A DNA stretch of 64,000 bases from Odiellus spinosus (lineage: Eukaryota > Arthropoda > Arachnida > Opiliones > Phalangiidae): NCBI GenBank assembly GCA_963920705.1, contig CAWUCO010000268.1:2356001-2420000 (forward strand). The letters are read 5' to 3'. The notes below the pieces were generated by a model. It saw nothing but the letters and a program-made list of their open reading frames with translations, did not search any database and was not told the DNA's origin. This document shows, piece after piece, positions 61,735 through 64,000 of this stretch. Each line of letters opens with the position of its first letter. Positions within the stretch are counted from its first letter, which is position 1. A program made the translations under genes and the position numbers.

Positions 61735-64000
61735 TAGACAAAACCAAAGTCATTCGAAAGAGCAATTAATGGACAGTCTAAATAATAAGAGTTTTCAAAA
61801 ATCCGTTGAAAAACAAGAAAAATATGGACAATTCAAGAAATCATAGCATATCAAAATAGTCAAATTTCAGATTTTAAAAATTCGCTTTTTGATATTAGAT
61901 GCTTTTTGAATTGTCCATATTTTCCATGTTTTTCAACGGATTTTCCAAAACTCTTGTTTTTTAGATAGACCAATATTTGCTCTTTCGAGTGGTCTTAATT
62001 TTGTCTAAATCGCTTAAAAATCAAAAGTTTTGTGTCCATTTGAATCCAATAATCTTGGATTTTTAAGCGTTTTTGCTTAATTTTAACCAATTTTATATTG
62101 GTCGCAATTTTGCAATTTAGACAAAACCAAAGTCATTCGAAAGAGCAATTAATGGACAGTCTAAATAATAAGAGTTTTCAAAAATCCGTTGAAAAACAAG
62201 AAAAATATGGCCAATTCAAGAAATCATAGAATATCAAAATAGTCAAATTTCAGATTTTAAAAATTCGCTTTTTGATATTAGATGCTTTTTTAATTGTCCA
62301 TATTTTCCATGTTTTTCAACGGATTTTCCAAAACTCTTGTTTTTTAGATAGACCAATATTTGCTCTTTCGAGTGGTCTTAATTTTGTCTAAATCGCTTAA
62401 AAATCAAAAGTTTTGTGTCCATTTGAATCCAATAATCTTTAATTTTTAAGCGTTTTTGCTTAATTTTAACCAATTTTATATTGGTCACAATTTTGCAATT
62501 TAGACAAAACCAAAGTCATTCGAAAGAGCAATTAATGGACAGTCTAAATAATAAGAGTTTTCAAAAATCCGTTGAAAAACAAGAAAAATATGGCCAATTC
62601 AAGAAATCATAGAATATCAAAATAGTCAAATTTCAGATTTTCAAAATTCGCTTTTTGATATTAGATGTTTTTTGAATTGTCCATATTTTCCATGTTTTTC
62701 AAGGGATTTTCCAAAACTCATGTTTTTTAGATAGACCAATATTTGCTCTTTCGAGTGGTCTAATTTTGTCTAAATCGCTTAAAAATCAAAAGTTTTGTGT
62801 CCATTTGAATCCAATAATCTTGGATTTTTAAGTGATTTTGCTTTATTTTAACCAATTTTATATTTGTCACAATTTTGCAATTTAGACAAAACCAAAGTCA
62901 TTCGAAAGAGCAATTAATGGACAGTCTAAATAATAAGAGTTTTCAAAAATCCGTTGAAAAACAAGAAAAATATGGCCAATTCAAGAAATCATAGAATATC
63001 AAAATAGTCAAATTTCAGATTTTCAAAATTCGCTTTTTGATATTAGATGTTTTTTGAATTGTCCAGATTTTCCATGTTCTTCAAGGGATTTTCCAAAACT
63101 CATGATTTTTAGATAGACCAATATTTGCTCTTTCGAGTGGTCTAATTTTGTCTAAATCGCTTAAAAATCAAAAGTTTTGTGTCCATTTGAATCCAATAAT
63201 CTTGGATTTTTAAGCGTTTTTGCTTAATTTTAACCAATTTTATATTGGTCACAATTTTGCAATTTAGACAAAACCAAAGTCATTCGAAAGAGCAATTAAT
63301 GGACAGTCTAAATAATAAGAATTTTTTAAAAATCCGTTGAAAAACAAGAAAAATATGGCCAATTCAAGAAATCATAGAATATCAAAATAGTCAAATTTCA
63401 GATTTTAAAAATTCGCTTTTTGATATTAGATGCTTTTTGAATTGTAAATATTTTCCATGTTTTTCAAGGGATTTTCCAAAACTCATGTTTTTTAGATAGA
63501 CCAATATTTGCTCTTTCGAGTGGTCTAATTTTGTCTAAATCGCTTAAAAATCAAAAGTTTTTTGTCCATTTGAATCCAATAATCTAGGATTTTTAAGCGT
63601 TTTTGCTTAATTTTAACCAATTTTATATTGGTCACAATTTTGCAATTTAGACAAAACCAAAGTCATTCGAAAGAGCAATTAATGGACAGTCTAAATAATA
63701 AGAGTTTTCAAAAATCCGTTGAAAAACAAGAAAAATATGGCCAATTCAAGAAACCATACAATATCAAAATAGTCAAATTTCAGATTTTAAAAATTCGCTT
63801 TTTGATATTAGATGTTTTTTGAATTGGCTATATTTTCCATGTTTTTCAACGGATTTTCCAAAACTCTTGTTTTTTAGATAGACCAATATTTGCTCTTTCG
63901 AGTGGTCTTAATTTTGTCTAAATCGCTTAAAAATGAAAAGTTTTGTGTCCATTTGAATCCAATAATCTTGGATTTTTAAGCGTTTTTGCTTAATTTTAAC

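Larger units (their letters stand above)
1..64000. repeat. 383-bp AT-rich satellite DNA array (whole window)
   Basis: Every part of the window is a copy of one unit of about 383 bp. The landmark GCAATTTAGAC recurs at 29, 412, 795 and onward at multiples of 381-383 bp, on the + strand in most places and on the - strand in 12.5-19.3 kb. That gives about 167 monomers. One counted monomer (29-411) is about 27% G+C. Copies differ by scattered substitutions and by 1-25 bp indels. No unique sequence, transposon, tRNA, rRNA or credible gene interrupts the array. Uninterrupted satellite of this length is typical of eukaryotic heterochromatin; a centromeric or pericentromeric place is inferred, not shown. 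I do not recognise the family or the species. Both window edges lie inside monomers, so the array continues beyond them. Confidence 0.98.
53148..64000 (+). repeat. Satellite block 5, + orientation
   Basis: About 28 monomers follow the last inverted monomer. Up to about 61.7 kb the EcoRI subtype and the linked TATGGACAATTC, GCTCTTTTGAGTGG, GAATCAAATAATC and TTATAACC variants alternate with others. The last 2 kb lack the EcoRI subtype and hold less repeated monomers with odd changes (TGGTCGCAATT near 62,100, ATCTTTAATTTTTAAG near 62,436, TCCAGATTTTCCATGTTC near 63,062). No gene is seen. Confidence 0.92.

Noticed and set aside
1-64000. CRISPR array
   Set aside because: The whole 383-bp unit is repeated, with no short repeat and unique-spacer pattern and no cas genes. 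Monomer variation is point-like and shared by local duplication.
1-64000. tRNA, rRNA or other RNA genes, promoters and terminators
   Set aside because: No cloverleaf, rRNA core or polymerase III box pair was noticed. T-runs and hairpins are part of every monomer, so they cannot be called as individual regulatory sites.

Overview
The window holds one thing: a tandem satellite DNA array that fills all 64,000 bases. The repeat unit is about 383 bp (one counted copy is about 27% G+C), so there are roughly 167 monomers. I see no protein gene, RNA gene, transposon or unique sequence. A prokaryotic or phage origin is effectively excluded. The window looks like eukaryotic constitutive heterochromatin, for example pericentromeric or centromeric, in an organism with AT-rich satellites. 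I do not recognise the satellite family and cannot name the species.

The monomer has a composite internal structure. Two arms of about 128 bp, roughly 82% identical by my hand alignment, face each other as an inverted repeat around a centre of about 30 bp. The arms are followed by a spacer of about 98 bp, which carries its own hairpin-forming dyad (12-bp perfect stem with a nested 6-bp stem). The array is therefore a chain of alternating dyad axes. A core motif, AATCCGTTGAAAAACA, lies in both arms. It is almost invariant in arm 1 and often broken in arm 2.

Layout. (1) About 1-12,452 runs in the + orientation, with a 3,056-bp 8-mer higher-order repeat (HOR, two copies) and a 1,911-bp 5-mer HOR (two copies). 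(2) About 12,453-19,294 is a 6.8-kb block in the opposite orientation, with a 763-bp dimer and a 2,264-bp 6-mer HOR that carries a 25-bp deletion marker. (3) About 19,295-42,410 is + again, a mosaic of overlapping 2-, 3-, 4- and 7-monomer duplications. (4) About 42,411-53,150 is + but contains five copies of a single inverted monomer, which spread as part of 8-, 7-, 7- and 5-monomer repeats. (5) About 53,150-64,000 is + with a 10-monomer (3,824-bp) duplication. A monomer subtype with an EcoRI site occurs only from 40.5 kb rightward.

The most interesting signal is how orientation changes. The large inversion turns at palindromes native to the monomer: an ATTAAT at 19,292-19,297 with no spacer, and the arm dyad near 12,404-12,470. 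The small inversions switch inside the sequence shared by the two arms. This fits fold-back template switching or recombination between inverted arms, followed by amplification of the inverted state as part of HORs. The short open frames that recur in many monomers are by-products of the repeat and are not annotated as genes.
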